Part shown: positions 6,638-16,000 of the stretch, one piece after another
Numbering within the stretch: the first letter of the stretch is position 1
Layout: each line of letters opens with the position of its first letter
Source of the DNA: Bacteroidales bacterium
GTDB taxonomy: Bacteria; Bacteroidota; Bacteroidia; Bacteroidales; BM520
DNA: 16,002 bases
Assembly (NCBI GenBank): GCA_028701815.1
Contig: JAQVPY010000028.1
Location: 1 to 16,002 of the forward strand
Direction of reading: 5' to 3'
Position numbers and translations under genes: made by a program
The notes under the pieces: model-generated
Seen by the model: only the letters and a program-made list of their open reading frames with translations
What the model was told of the DNA's origin: nothing
Databases searched by the model: none

Positions 6638-6790
6638 TCAATATCGCTGTTTTCCGGGTATCACGCCTCGGACTCCGCCTCTTGGATTTTCCACATCACC
6701 TTTATAACGCGGGATGATATGTATATGAACATGGAAGATGCTTTGGCCGGCGACTTCGCCTACATTTATTCCAATATTGTATCCGTTTAA
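6638..6790 (-). pseudogene. HIT-family (histidine triad) hydrolase, C-terminal remnant
   Basis: The minus strand encodes 50 residues ending at TGA (6638-6640): NGYNIGINVGEVAGQSIFHV, then the histidine triad HVHIHIIPR, then KGDVENPRGGVRGVIPGKQ and a final RY. This is the conserved C-terminal part of HIT nucleotide hydrolases/transferases, including the active-site HxHxHxx (His20, His22, His24 of the fragment). The family is normally about 110-160 residues. Here the frame meets an in-frame TAA (6791-6793) immediately upstream, there is no start codon, and the N-terminal half is absent from the neighbouring 140 bp in every frame I tried. The gene is therefore broken, though the remaining codons show no frameshift or internal stop, which suggests recent loss. 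Confidence 0.78.
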
Positions 6791-6891
6791 TTACTACTGC
6801 AAATTTACCTTTTTATTTCAATATTTACAGGCAACCGACTTATTATTATCTATCTTGTCGACTTTTATTCTACATTTTTTCAAAAAACAAT

Positions 6892-6899
6892 TATATTTG
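6892..6899 (+). promoter_or_regulatory. Candidate -7 promoter box for the DUF418 gene
   Basis: TATATTTG matches TAnnTTTG and lies 32 bp before the ATG at 6931, giving a leader of about 25 nt. The upstream sequence is A+T rich without a clear TTG/TTTG -33 box. Confidence 0.45.
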
Positions 6900-6930
6900 C
6901 ACTTTATTCATCTTATTAATAATCACGATT

Positions 6931-8109
6931 ATGATGAAAGCTTCGCCCACTTTGCCACAAAACAGGATCGAACAGATCGATATATTGAGAGGTTTCGCCC
7001 TGTTTGGCATCCTTATAGTAAACTCTTTGGGATACAACGCTTCGTTTTTTAACTGGAACGGATTCTATACCGAGCATTTTACGGGAACAGTCGAAAGCAC
7101 CGTCTTTAATATTATTGTAAACTTCTGCTCCGATAAGTTTATCTTTATGTTTTCATTGCTTTTCGGATTTGGATTTGCTATGATGTATGAAAAATATAAA
7201 GAAGATGAACATTTCTTCGTTAAATTATACACTAAACGTCTACTCGTTCTCCTCGCTTTCGGTATTCTACACATCTTTTTCTTCTGGGCCGGCGATATAC
7301 TTCTTCTATACGCACTTGGCGGATTCATCCTTCTCGCTACACGCAAATTAAAATCATCTACCCTACTGACCCTTAGCATTATATGTTATTTCTTCGGTAT
7401 CTTTTATATTGCGCTGCAAGCAAGATTCCCCGTTCTACCGGATGCAGCATCATCAACGGCTAATATCGATTTCTCTCAGGTAATAGCCACATACCGAGAC
7501 GGCACCATCTGGGAAACGATTAAACTCAGACTCGATGAATACTACTCCTTTAGAAATATCAACATATTCTATTATCTGCCTAAAATATTAGCTCTGTTTC
7601 TGTTTGGACATTGGTGTCATAGAAGACATGTTCTACAAAGAATCAACTCTAACCCTATGAAGAGCCTGTGTATCGCTGCTATTATCTTCGCCGTAGGCTT
7701 TCTAATTAACACCCGTACCCAGGATATTCTCGCAGCTCTAATCTCTCCTTTTAGCAAATATAACTATGCGGCTTATTCGGCAATCTTTGAAACAAATAAT
7801 ATTCTCTTAGGCCTCAGCTACGCAATTGCAATTCTCGCCCTTGCCAAAGCCCCGATATTCAAATATTTGCTGAAACCGCTGAAATTTGCGGGAAGAATGG
7901 CGCTTACAAATTATATCCTTCAATCCGTCATCTTCACCTTTATCATGTATTCTTGGGGACTTGGTAGATTCGCAACATTTTCTCCCAGCGAGATGATGAT
8001 CCTTACCCTTTGCGTCTTCGGAGCCGAATTAATGTTCAGTGTCCTTTGGCTCAGAAAATATAAATACGGACCACTCGAATGGCTCTGGCGAAAACTATAC
8101 ACCAATTGA
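6931..8109 (+). CDS. DUF418/YeiB-family polytopic membrane protein
   Basis: 392 residues, the usual length for this family. The N-terminus carries the hallmark IEQIDILRGFALFGILIVN (13-31). FFWAGDILLLYALGGF (117-132) is the next conserved block, and the C-terminal DUF418 region begins near GRMALTNYILQS (321-332) and ends GPLEWLWRKLYTN, all highly typical. About ten membrane segments are apparent. The fold is related to transmembrane acyltransferases of the HGSNAT/OafA type, but no substrate is established for DUF418 members, so function stays open. Two ATGs in tandem (6931 and 6934) could serve as start. It is a single-gene unit, convergent with pbpC, with only 6 bp between the stop codons. 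Confidence 0.9.
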   Translation: MMKASPTLPQNRIEQIDILRGFALFGILIVNSLGYNASFFNWNGFYTEHFTGTVESTVFNIIVNFCSDKFIFMFSLLFGFGFAMMYEKYKEDEHFFVKLYTKRLLVLLAFGILHIFFFWAGDILLLYALGGFILLATRKLKSSTLLTLSIICYFFGIFYIALQARFPVLPDAASSTANIDFSQVIATYRDGTIWETIKLRLDEYYSFRNINIFYYLPKILALFLFGHWCHRRHVLQRINSNPMKSLCIAAIIFAVGFLINTRTQDILAALISPFSKYNYAAYSAIFETNNILLGLSYAIAILALAKAPIFKYLLKPLKFAGRMALTNYILQSVIFTFIMYSWGLGRFATFSPSEMMILTLCVFGAELMFSVLWLRKYKYGPLEWLWRKLYTN

Positions 8110-8136
8110 TAATCGTTAATTATTAATTGTCAATTG
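8103..8136. terminator. Imperfect inverted repeat spanning both convergent gene ends
   Basis: CAATTGATAAT (8103-8113) pairs with ATTGTCAATTG (8126-8136), ten of eleven positions plus one T-G wobble on the plus-strand RNA, around a 12-base loop. The left arm contains the stop codon of the DUF418 gene and the right arm the last codons of pbpC, so one structure could end both transcripts. No U-run follows, so this is a candidate only. Confidence 0.35.
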
Positions 8137-10476
8137 TCTCACCACCTCATTTCCATCATCATCCACACAACGCAGAACGTACTTCCCGGGAGGGGCATCG
8201 ATAAGCATCTGATGTGTCTTTTTGGTGCTTCCTAAATATTTGTCGTTTAAATTCCAAAAGACAGTCTTTTCGGGATTTCTATGAGCCACCTCGAAGACTA
8301 TCGCTTGTCTGTCGCCCTTGATACCTACAGGTATTATTATGCTCGCAGAAGCATCGGGATATATAAACGACATCACCTCTTCATCTTTCGATGCGACACA
8401 ACCCGGATATAACGGCGGCAGGGAGACATAAGAGGCTGAATGGCGCTTGTAAAACCATTCCATCGTAGGAGGTAAAACATAATATATTTTGTAGTTGTCT
8501 TTATCAAAGTCGTAACATCCGGGGCTGACCCTATACTGTCCCGTTTTGTCTAAAAACTCTTTTTTGTGATACGGGCATACGCCGGTGAGCAGCTCACAAT
8601 CGGGTGCCAACACCTGCTTGGTCACAGGACAATATTGCGACTTGGGATAGCCGGATATTGCGCACACTTCGATCTCAACGGCATCACTTGTGATGTTCGA
8701 CATGGTATACGCCTCTCTAACTTTTGATACGACATCGAATAAAATAGGAGCGGCAGCACCTACACCGGTGAGACTTGCCCTTCCTTCGCCATCGGAATTT
8801 CCGACCCAAACCCCTACCACATATCTGTCGATTACGCCTACACTCCAGGCATCTCGGTGCCCGAAACTCGTCCCTGTCTTCCATGCCACATTTTTCGTAG
8901 AGTTGAAATTGCGCCACCCTACCTGTTCCAGAGGACGGTTTACGTTAAGCATAGCCTTGAAAGTCGCCGCAATCGCCGCCGGTGAAAATGGAGCTCCGTC
9001 AAGGGGGACATTGGCACACTCCGGAGAGGGGACCTTAGCACACTCCGAGGGGGGGACCTTGGCACGCTGTTTTTCGGGGTAAAATCCGTCGAGATATAGT
9101 ACCCGCGCCATCTTCGCATAAGTGTTTGTGATATCGAAAAGTGACGCTTCCGCACCACCTAAAATCAACGATAAGCCGTAGTGATCATAAGGATATGTCA
9201 GCCCCGAAAGGCCGCATCTTTTTAATATGTTGTAAAATTTTGGGACACTGAATCTGCGTAGAAGATAAACAAACGGGGTATTCAATGAATTGGCTAAAGC
9301 CTCATCTGCCTTCACCGCCCCCCAATAATCGCCGGAATAATTCTTAGGAGTGTATCCTGAGATATTGACGGGAATATCCGGCAGGACCATTTCAGGCAAC
9401 AGCTCTCCGGCATCAAGCATAGCCGCATAAAGGAATGGCTTCAGTATGCTGCCGGTAGAACGGTTAGCCCTGACCATGTCAACCATCGCCGCGTCTTTTG
9501 CTAACAGACAGTTGCCCACATAAGCCACAATCTCCCCGTTGATATAGTCGACGACATACACGGCGCTGTTCTCTATCGAATTCTGGCTGTTTTCTTTATA
9601 ATGAGCATCTACAATAGTCAGGATATCATTCTGAAGACGATAATCAATATCCGAGTGATATATTTCGCCTTTGTGGGTTTTCTCTATGTCGCACAGATAA
9701 TGAAACGCCGCCTGCGGCATTTTATAAGGCTCCGACGGGATATTCTCCATGACTGCCAGCTCATAATCTTCCTGCGAGAAAATCTCTTTGCCGCCAAAAC
9801 GCCGCGGTATATAAGATCTGGCATCTACCATATTAGCCAACAAGGTATTACGTTTTTTTTCGAGGGCATCCCTGTTTTTTGAGACGTGAATCACAGACGG
9901 CGCGTTAGGAAGTACAGCAAGAGCCGCCGCTTCAGCCCAGGTAAGGTTTTGTGGAGAAGAGTTGAAAAATCTCCACGACGCAGCATCGATGCCGACAATA
10001 TTTCCACCAAACGGAGCATTGGCTGCATAAAGTCCGAGTATCTCACGTTTGGAATAGCGGAGCTCAAGACGCAATGCGAGAAAGACCTCAACGATCTTCT
10101 CCGCATAAGTCCTCGGCCGACCTTCACGTGCAAGACGCACTACCTGCATGGTGATGGTACTGCCTCCTCTGACTACCCGCTTCACCTTGTGATTAGTGAT
10201 GGCCGCATTAAACATGGAGACAGGATTGATACCCGGATGACGGAAGAAATATTTATCTTCATACTCAACAAGACACCTGAGGTATTTTTCAGAAATGTCA
10301 TCAGAGGCAGGAAAACGCCACTGTCCATCTTCAGCAATACGCGCACCGAGTAACTCCCCATCATCTGCCAGCAAAACTGTGGACAAAGGTGAATCAAACC
10401 TCGGAACAGGCACACATAAAAACAACAGAAACAAAAATAACAGTGATGCCGCTACTATTATTAACTTCCGCCACAT
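8116..10476 (-). CDS. pbpC: Penicillin-binding protein 1C (bifunctional murein glycosyltransferase/transpeptidase)
   Basis: 786 residues, normal for PBP1C. A single membrane anchor (4-22) leads to a periplasmic GT51 domain with EYEDKYFFRHPG (catalytic Glu73) and GGSTITMQ (104-111). The transpeptidase domain has SILK (Ser343-Lys346), SLN (397-399) and KTGTS (533-537). After about residue 600 comes a cysteine-containing region (Cys605, 616, 627, 634, 654, 693) and a C-terminal beta-rich domain like BiPBP_C. It polymerises and crosslinks peptidoglycan at the inner membrane. Residues 473-496 hold an unusual VP-rich repeat in the loop before SPAAIAATFKAML. The ATG is 1 bp after the stop of the macroglobulin gene, so the two form one operon, as in many Gram-negatives. 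Confidence 0.95.
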   Translation of the reverse strand: MWRKLIIVAASLLFLFLLFLCVPVPRFDSPLSTVLLADDGELLGARIAEDGQWRFPASDDISEKYLRCLVEYEDKYFFRHPGINPVSMFNAAITNHKVKRVVRGGSTITMQVVRLAREGRPRTYAEKIVEVFLALRLELRYSKREILGLYAANAPFGGNIVGIDAASWRFFNSSPQNLTWAEAAALAVLPNAPSVIHVSKNRDALEKKRNTLLANMVDARSYIPRRFGGKEIFSQEDYELAVMENIPSEPYKMPQAAFHYLCDIEKTHKGEIYHSDIDYRLQNDILTIVDAHYKENSQNSIENSAVYVVDYINGEIVAYVGNCLLAKDAAMVDMVRANRSTGSILKPFLYAAMLDAGELLPEMVLPDIPVNISGYTPKNYSGDYWGAVKADEALANSLNTPFVYLLRRFSVPKFYNILKRCGLSGLTYPYDHYGLSLILGGAEASLFDITNTYAKMARVLYLDGFYPEKQRAKVPPSECAKVPSPECANVPLDGAPFSPAAIAATFKAMLNVNRPLEQVGWRNFNSTKNVAWKTGTSFGHRDAWSVGVIDRYVVGVWVGNSDGEGRASLTGVGAAAPILFDVVSKVREAYTMSNITSDAVEIEVCAISGYPKSQYCPVTKQVLAPDCELLTGVCPYHKKEFLDKTGQYRVSPGCYDFDKDNYKIYYVLPPTMEWFYKRHSASYVSLPPLYPGCVASKDEEVMSFIYPDASASIIIPVGIKGDRQAIVFEVAHRNPEKTVFWNLNDKYLGSTKKTHQMLIDAPPGKYVLRCVDDDGNEVVRQLTINN
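9004..9067. repeat. 24-bp tandem repeat within pbpC
   Basis: Nearly three copies of a G+C-rich 24-bp unit occur at 9004-9027, 9028-9051 and 9052-9067 (partial), each starting GGGGAC and carrying a GGCACAC-like core. In the protein they encode KVPPSECA, KVPSPECA and a degenerate NVPLDGAP. The reading frame is preserved because the period is a multiple of three. Confidence 0.85.
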
Positions 10477-10477
10477 A

Positions 10478-13400
10478 TTATTTTACTACCGTTTTCTTAG
10501 CAGGTACAATATAATAGATATCACCGTCGCGCATATTTTCACAATAAACAGATGGGATGGTATACTCTCCCTTATATGTCGCATTGAAAGCAAGACAGAA
10601 TACCTTCTCTTCCTGCGCCGCCAAGTCGAAATAAAGATACGCTCTATCGTCTCTCAAATCAGTAAACTGAGCTCCGGTATTAACTTTAACATCACTAAAC
10701 AATCTGTCGTTGGAAATCTCCCAACCGGCAGGCACAATATACGTCAGCGCATTATCTGTCACCGACTCAGTAATATTAATATTCTTGACAGCTATCTTCA
10801 CATAGAAGTCAGTGCCCGCTGTAAGTTTGTCGGCATTTATCACATTCCCGTCTTTGCTGTAGTATTTCACAGTCATGTCATAGCCATGTCCTTTTTCTTC
10901 CGTCTCGTATTTGGCGACAGTTGATTTGGTATAAACGGTTGCATAGACTGCATTAGACGAGTTATTGACGACTTTGACAACATTATTATCTTGAGGCACG
11001 AAGTCAACAACAGCCGAAGCTTTGGTGGTTATCAGGCTGTTGTCCTTTCCATTGACAGTAACCAAAGTATTTAGAGCAGAAGCATCGGAAACTCCATTTT
11101 TTTCGGCATATTTTCCGAGAACGAACAGAGCGAATGAAGTGGTCTGGGTGTTCATCCATTGATCGCTATTGAGTTCCTCTGCCACAGAAACAATATAGGG
11201 ATAGATATAAGCGTCTTCACTGCCAACAAGAATTTCGGCATAGATAGACAATGCGAGGTCACGCATCGGCGATCCGATAGACACATACTGATCCGACATA
11301 TTTTGGTTAGCGGTGTATTCGATATCAGGAAGCAGATTCTTTGCGACATTCATTTTACCTACCAAGGCATAAGAAGCGGCGAGAAGAGATTTTGTAAGCG
11401 GCTGCAGCATAGTGTCTTCGACGGCTTTAAGTCTGTTCATGGAACTGACATCGGGATTATTGTTTAAAGCGAGAGCAAATAATCTATAGGCTTGAACCAC
11501 ATCATCTCTATGAATGGCTGTCGGGTTAAAGCGCCAGCTTCCTGACAGATTACTCTGATATGAAGACAACGAGCTCAACAACTCGGCAGGTATGTCATAG
11601 CCGGCATTTATAGCTTCTATAAGGAAATGGAAGGCATATATTTCTGTCCATCTATCCACATAAGATCCGCCTTTCCAACACGTCAGCGAATTATCAGAGC
11701 GGCGGTAGTATTTTATTTCTTCGGCTGCCTGTTTCACATTCTGCTTAACACTTTCAATTTCTTCCTGTCCGAATTCAACGAACTTATCGAGATACAGTTG
11801 CGGGAAAGCCTTAGATACCATTTGTTCGAGGCAGCCGTGAGGATATGAGGTAAGATAGTCGAGTCTCGAAAACAGATTGACAGGAATAAGTTTATTTACA
11901 GTAACGCTGCCTTCGCGTGTTTCAGTCATACCTTCAACGGCTACGGTAAAAGTCTCTGTCTTACCGGCCTCAATCTTTTTGGTGACAACATTTCTGACAG
12001 GGGTAAAAGGCATCCTGACAGGGATCTGTAATTCGGAAGATTTTTTTGTTGTATTGACAGAAGCAGAGACATCAACTTTAGCCACACCTGACGTTTCAGG
12101 AACCGACAGGTTGAAGGTTGAGACAGTTTCACCTTGAGAATCGGTATGAATTTTGAGGGTAGTATTATTTTGCACCTTCAGTACATCAGATTTTACAGTC
12201 ACCGTAACATCCTTATCAACGAAATTCGGAGCCAGAGTCTGAACCGAGATTTCAAAATTATCATAAGGCGACAGCACCCTAGGGGCTGTTGTCACTATCA
12301 TCAAAGGATCTTTTACGGTGATATTATCTGCAGTAGCGCCGAAGGCATTTTTTGTTTTATTGGAAGCTATGACCATTACGCGCAGCGAGCCCATATATTC
12401 GGGGATAAATACCTTATGTGTTTTTGTTGCTCCGGCAGCGAGCTCAAACGGTCCAAGTTGACGGGCCACTGCTGTGAAGCGTTTTGAAAGCGCTGTCTCC
12501 GGATTAATAAGTCCTTCATCTCCACCTATTGCATATACCGGATTCAGCAGTCCTGTAGTTGCACTTAAGACATCTCCGTAATTATCCCAGGTGCGGATAT
12601 TCAGAGCCTGTTTCGCATAAAAATAGCTATATGGGTCGGCGGTTTTATAGGCAGTCAGCCCGAGTATTCCTTCATCAACCAGAGCGAGAGTGTAAGTCAT
12701 AGCTTTTCCTTTAGCTTCGGAGACGGAAATCTCTACCTGAGAATTAGAAGAAGACTCTTTAGGCATTGAGATAACGGGATTCAACTTGGCTTCAGGGTTA
12801 TTAACCGTCACCGGTGCCACGCCATAGAGACGTATAGGGAGGTCGTTATTGGAATTATACGGCTGTATAAGAGACACATATACATAGACGTTTGGAGTCA
12901 TAATGTCTTTTGCGGTAAAGCTAATCACCGCGTCATCTTTCAGATTGTTATAAACGTATGTCTCAAGGATTTTCGAAGCGGACTCCACGGTAACAATAGC
13001 CTTGGAAGAAGCGTTGGCGGCAAAGGAGATATTAACTTTTTCGCCGACCTGATATTCGTCCTTATCACATTTAAGCGAGAGGAGAGCCGGAGCGTCAGAG
13101 AGTTGTGAAGAGTGATGATAGCCGTATTCCGTATCAAAATATATCACCTTAGAGAAAAAATGTTCTCCGGCATCGTTATTAACAACAAGAAGATACGCGC
13201 CCCAAGCCTCATCTTTAAGATTAAGAGTAAATGAATTTTGTCCTGCGGAAATCTGCTTCTTAAGAACAGGGGCCGCATAAGTACCTTTTGCATACTTGGC
13301 AAGTTCATCCGTTCTATTATCCCACCACCAATAATTCTCAAGTTTATAGAGAGTATAGGTCGTCGTTGCCGGATTCTTAACAGGGCTGCCATTATCACTC

Positions 13401-16000
13401 ACTATCACCACATCAAAGCTCCAATCCTTATCGGTATAATAATAGCTCCCGTATTTAGATGTCGGTTCGGGGAGTCTTACGCCCACATACTGTTTAAAAG
13501 GAGACAGCGTAGTGCTGCGAGAGGTAATGCTAAAGTCGCCGCTTTGTTCAAACACCTTAACGAGCATTGAGAGTTTGGCGAACCCGGTATATTCGAGATC
13601 TTTCAGCGGGGATAGAGAAATTGTCGCCGAACTTTGAGCATTGAGATCTCCATTAAAGATAGTAAGAAAATCCGAATAATTCGAACGGGAGTCGTTATCG
13701 AATGAATAATCCTTATAATTGTCAAACGAAGTAATAGTCGGAGTAACTGTAGCATCAACAACGGCGGAGAGGTTTGAAGCCTTCAACCCGTTGAGCCATT
13801 TAGCAGACAGCAAAACAGAGGAAGCATTTGTCAGCCTTACTGTTTTGGGAAGATCCATATTAATCTGGAGTCTGTTAGGTTTAACTGTTTCCACTCTGAG
13901 TTTCTTGGCAAAGGAGTTGTTTCCTATCTTAATGGCAGCCTGCCAGTATCCGGTAGGGTCAGCCGCATTAGTAGCGAAATTAAAAGAATAGATATTTCCC
14001 ACCGGGGAGTTGTTAATCTTCTTCTCATAGAGTCTGCCGTTAGGGTCATATACTTCAAGGATAACGGGGAAATTTGCAGGTATGGCATTATCTTTATCGG
14101 AGAGCATAAAATTCAGTGACAAAGAATCGCCGGGGCGCCACACGTCTCTATTGCTATAGATAAATCCGTTTATATTATTAGATATAAGTTTACCGCTCAC
14201 GTCGAATTTACTCAGGGAGAGGGCCTCATTGTCCTGCAATTGCAAATAGGATTTATTACCCTTGTCGTCGGCAGCAGAGACTATATAGGGAGTCATGGTA
14301 AAGTTAAGCAAGGCTTTTCCATCATAGTCTGTTTTAGCTTCAGCGATAGGCTGGGCTTGATAATTATAGATGGTAACCTTAGCTTTATTCACGGGAGCGG
14401 CGGTAGAAATATCTCTCACGAAAACGTCAGCCTCTCCGAGATCATTGATTTTAGCTGTTACGGCGAGGTTAGATACGCTGACGCTTTTATAAATGTCCAC
14501 ATTATTATAATATGAGCGATTGCAGGGATCATTACGATGAACCCACCAGTCGCCCTCATAATAATAGTGTTTATAATCGTAGCCGATACCATCCCAGTAA
14601 GGCGTCTCGTCAACATCCATGATAGATTCTGCCTCATCGCCCGCATCACAGGCATAGGCGTAGCAACTCATATCAAAGTCGAGGGTAAGTAAAAAGACAT
14701 CACCGGGGAGGGCTTCCACATAATCGGAGAGTACGAATCCGTATGTATTCCATGTTTTATAGTCGGATGAGCTCAAGTCGAGTTTAATCTTTCTCTCAAG
14801 TCTCCCCACGTCACGCACGCCATAATACAAAGAATTTGACCGTATAGCATACAGAATATTATCATTATACACTCGGCATATTCTAAGTACGACAGCATTC
14901 AGACCTTTTGCCTTAAAGGAGATGGAGACATCTTCCGCGCTGGGGATAATCATGCCGTTATCGCTCCATTGAATCTCAGGGAGGACATCAGTATCTTCCA
15001 CTTTATACACGTAGCTGGCGCCGAGTTTATTATTATTATTATCGTAAAAATATGGATCTACTGTTATTTCGAGATCGGCATCTTCGGCGGATTCGCCGGT
15101 AAAATAAATAAACAGCGAGTTTTTATTTACTTCGCTATTATATTCCACCGCCTTTGAAAACTGAAGAAATGAGAACGGGTTTGATGAAGCGTTCAGCGGA
15201 TTGGAAAAGTCCATTCTCACATATTTACTGTTTCCGTCGAGGAGGGTTTGTGTAGAGACAACTTTCAGAGTATTAACAGAAAATACGTCCAGTTTCTCCT
15301 CTACGGATTTATTGATATCAAGTTTATCGCCGTCGATGAGTATTTCCGGGGCACTTTCAGTGCGTGATATACCGGCGACGGTAAGAGCCACGACATTTGC
15401 CGAGAGTTGTTCTGTAGAGCAGTTATATGATTTTCTGACCGATTTATCGAGCATATCGATGGTCCGCGCAGCTTCGACTGGATTAACGAATTCAATGACA
15501 AAGCGGTAAGCGCATTCGGTGTCGTTTTCTACAACATACCATTTATCAGTTACAGAAAAATTTTGTGATTTCACGAAAAAGTTAAAAGAGAAATTGTCGA
15601 TATTATCCGGCATATCCACGAGGTCTTTAATTACAAAGTCGGCAGTATACACGACATCGGGCTGGAGGTTTTCAGAAAATTTCAGCCCTATGGTATATTC
15701 GTCAACCCAATAAGGAGAGGCTTTCACCCTCGGCGTAATTTTAAAGACAGTCGGGGGGAGTACTTCGCCGAAAACTCTTTTAAGGGTAACATCGGGATTA
15801 AACCTTATTATGAGGTCTTGTTTTTGAGTGATACGACCCGCAGTATATTCTGTAATAAGTCCATAATAAACCTCATCATAGTTATACAGCTGTTCGATAT
15901 ATTCCTTATCGGCAGCCTTATTATATGATTTTGTTTTAGAGCAATTGGAAAAGGTTAATAGGATCATCCCCATTAAAAAAAAGAGGCAAAACTTTTTCAT
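10478..16000 (-). CDS. yfhM: Bacterial alpha-2-macroglobulin (YfhM-like protease-trapping lipoprotein)
   Basis: 1840 residues, somewhat longer than the about 1650 of Escherichia coli YfhM. A signal peptide (MKKFCLFFLMGMILLTFSN) precedes lipobox Cys20; the next residues (SKTKS) lack the acidic surface-export signal known in Bacteroidetes, so a periplasm-facing lipoprotein is likely. A long series of macroglobulin-type beta domains follows, with the conserved DVWRPGDS near 619-626. The A2M-type region spans about 1180-1270 (GSLRVMVIASN, TAPRVLSPYD). The thioester domain starts near 1370 and holds an intact CLEQ (Cys1390-Gln1393), the bond that covalently captures attacking proteases. A C-terminal beta domain ends the protein. 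It is first in an operon with pbpC: trap the protease, repair the wall. An aromatic- and Asp-rich segment around 450-505 is distinctive. The gene is complete; its promoter lies beyond the window. Confidence 0.93.
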   Translation of the reverse strand: MKKFCLFFLMGMILLTFSNCSKTKSYNKAADKEYIEQLYNYDEVYYGLITEYTAGRITQKQDLIIRFNPDVTLKRVFGEVLPPTVFKITPRVKASPYWVDEYTIGLKFSENLQPDVVYTADFVIKDLVDMPDNIDNFSFNFFVKSQNFSVTDKWYVVENDTECAYRFVIEFVNPVEAARTIDMLDKSVRKSYNCSTEQLSANVVALTVAGISRTESAPEILIDGDKLDINKSVEEKLDVFSVNTLKVVSTQTLLDGNSKYVRMDFSNPLNASSNPFSFLQFSKAVEYNSEVNKNSLFIYFTGESAEDADLEITVDPYFYDNNNNKLGASYVYKVEDTDVLPEIQWSDNGMIIPSAEDVSISFKAKGLNAVVLRICRVYNDNILYAIRSNSLYYGVRDVGRLERKIKLDLSSSDYKTWNTYGFVLSDYVEALPGDVFLLTLDFDMSCYAYACDAGDEAESIMDVDETPYWDGIGYDYKHYYYEGDWWVHRNDPCNRSYYNNVDIYKSVSVSNLAVTAKINDLGEADVFVRDISTAAPVNKAKVTIYNYQAQPIAEAKTDYDGKALLNFTMTPYIVSAADDKGNKSYLQLQDNEALSLSKFDVSGKLISNNINGFIYSNRDVWRPGDSLSLNFMLSDKDNAIPANFPVILEVYDPNGRLYEKKINNSPVGNIYSFNFATNAADPTGYWQAAIKIGNNSFAKKLRVETVKPNRLQINMDLPKTVRLTNASSVLLSAKWLNGLKASNLSAVVDATVTPTITSFDNYKDYSFDNDSRSNYSDFLTIFNGDLNAQSSATISLSPLKDLEYTGFAKLSMLVKVFEQSGDFSITSRSTTLSPFKQYVGVRLPEPTSKYGSYYYTDKDWSFDVVIVSDNGSPVKNPATTTYTLYKLENYWWWDNRTDELAKYAKGTYAAPVLKKQISAGQNSFTLNLKDEAWGAYLLVVNNDAGEHFFSKVIYFDTEYGYHHSSQLSDAPALLSLKCDKDEYQVGEKVNISFAANASSKAIVTVESASKILETYVYNNLKDDAVISFTAKDIMTPNVYVYVSLIQPYNSNNDLPIRLYGVAPVTVNNPEAKLNPVISMPKESSSNSQVEISVSEAKGKAMTYTLALVDEGILGLTAYKTADPYSYFYAKQALNIRTWDNYGDVLSATTGLLNPVYAIGGDEGLINPETALSKRFTAVARQLGPFELAAGATKTHKVFIPEYMGSLRVMVIASNKTKNAFGATADNITVKDPLMIVTTAPRVLSPYDNFEISVQTLAPNFVDKDVTVTVKSDVLKVQNNTTLKIHTDSQGETVSTFNLSVPETSGVAKVDVSASVNTTKKSSELQIPVRMPFTPVRNVVTKKIEAGKTETFTVAVEGMTETREGSVTVNKLIPVNLFSRLDYLTSYPHGCLEQMVSKAFPQLYLDKFVEFGQEEIESVKQNVKQAAEEIKYYRRSDNSLTCWKGGSYVDRWTEIYAFHFLIEAINAGYDIPAELLSSLSSYQSNLSGSWRFNPTAIHRDDVVQAYRLFALALNNNPDVSSMNRLKAVEDTMLQPLTKSLLAASYALVGKMNVAKNLLPDIEYTANQNMSDQYVSIGSPMRDLALSIYAEILVGSEDAYIYPYIVSVAEELNSDQWMNTQTTSFALFVLGKYAEKNGVSDASALNTLVTVNGKDNSLITTKASAVVDFVPQDNNVVKVVNNSSNAVYATVYTKSTVAKYETEEKGHGYDMTVKYYSKDGNVINADKLTAGTDFYVKIAVKNINITESVTDNALTYIVPAGWEISNDRLFSDVKVNTGAQFTDLRDDRAYLYFDLAAQEEKVFCLAFNATYKGEYTIPSVYCENMRDGDIYYIVPAKKTVVK

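Noticed and set aside
6602..6790. Plus-strand 62-codon reading frame
   Set aside because: It is the reverse strand of the HIT-family remnant, whose minus-strand translation shows the histidine triad motif.
10295..10924. Plus-strand reading frame of 209 codons at the pbpC/yfhM junction
   Set aside because: It lies opposite two well-supported minus-strand genes and looks like a shadow.
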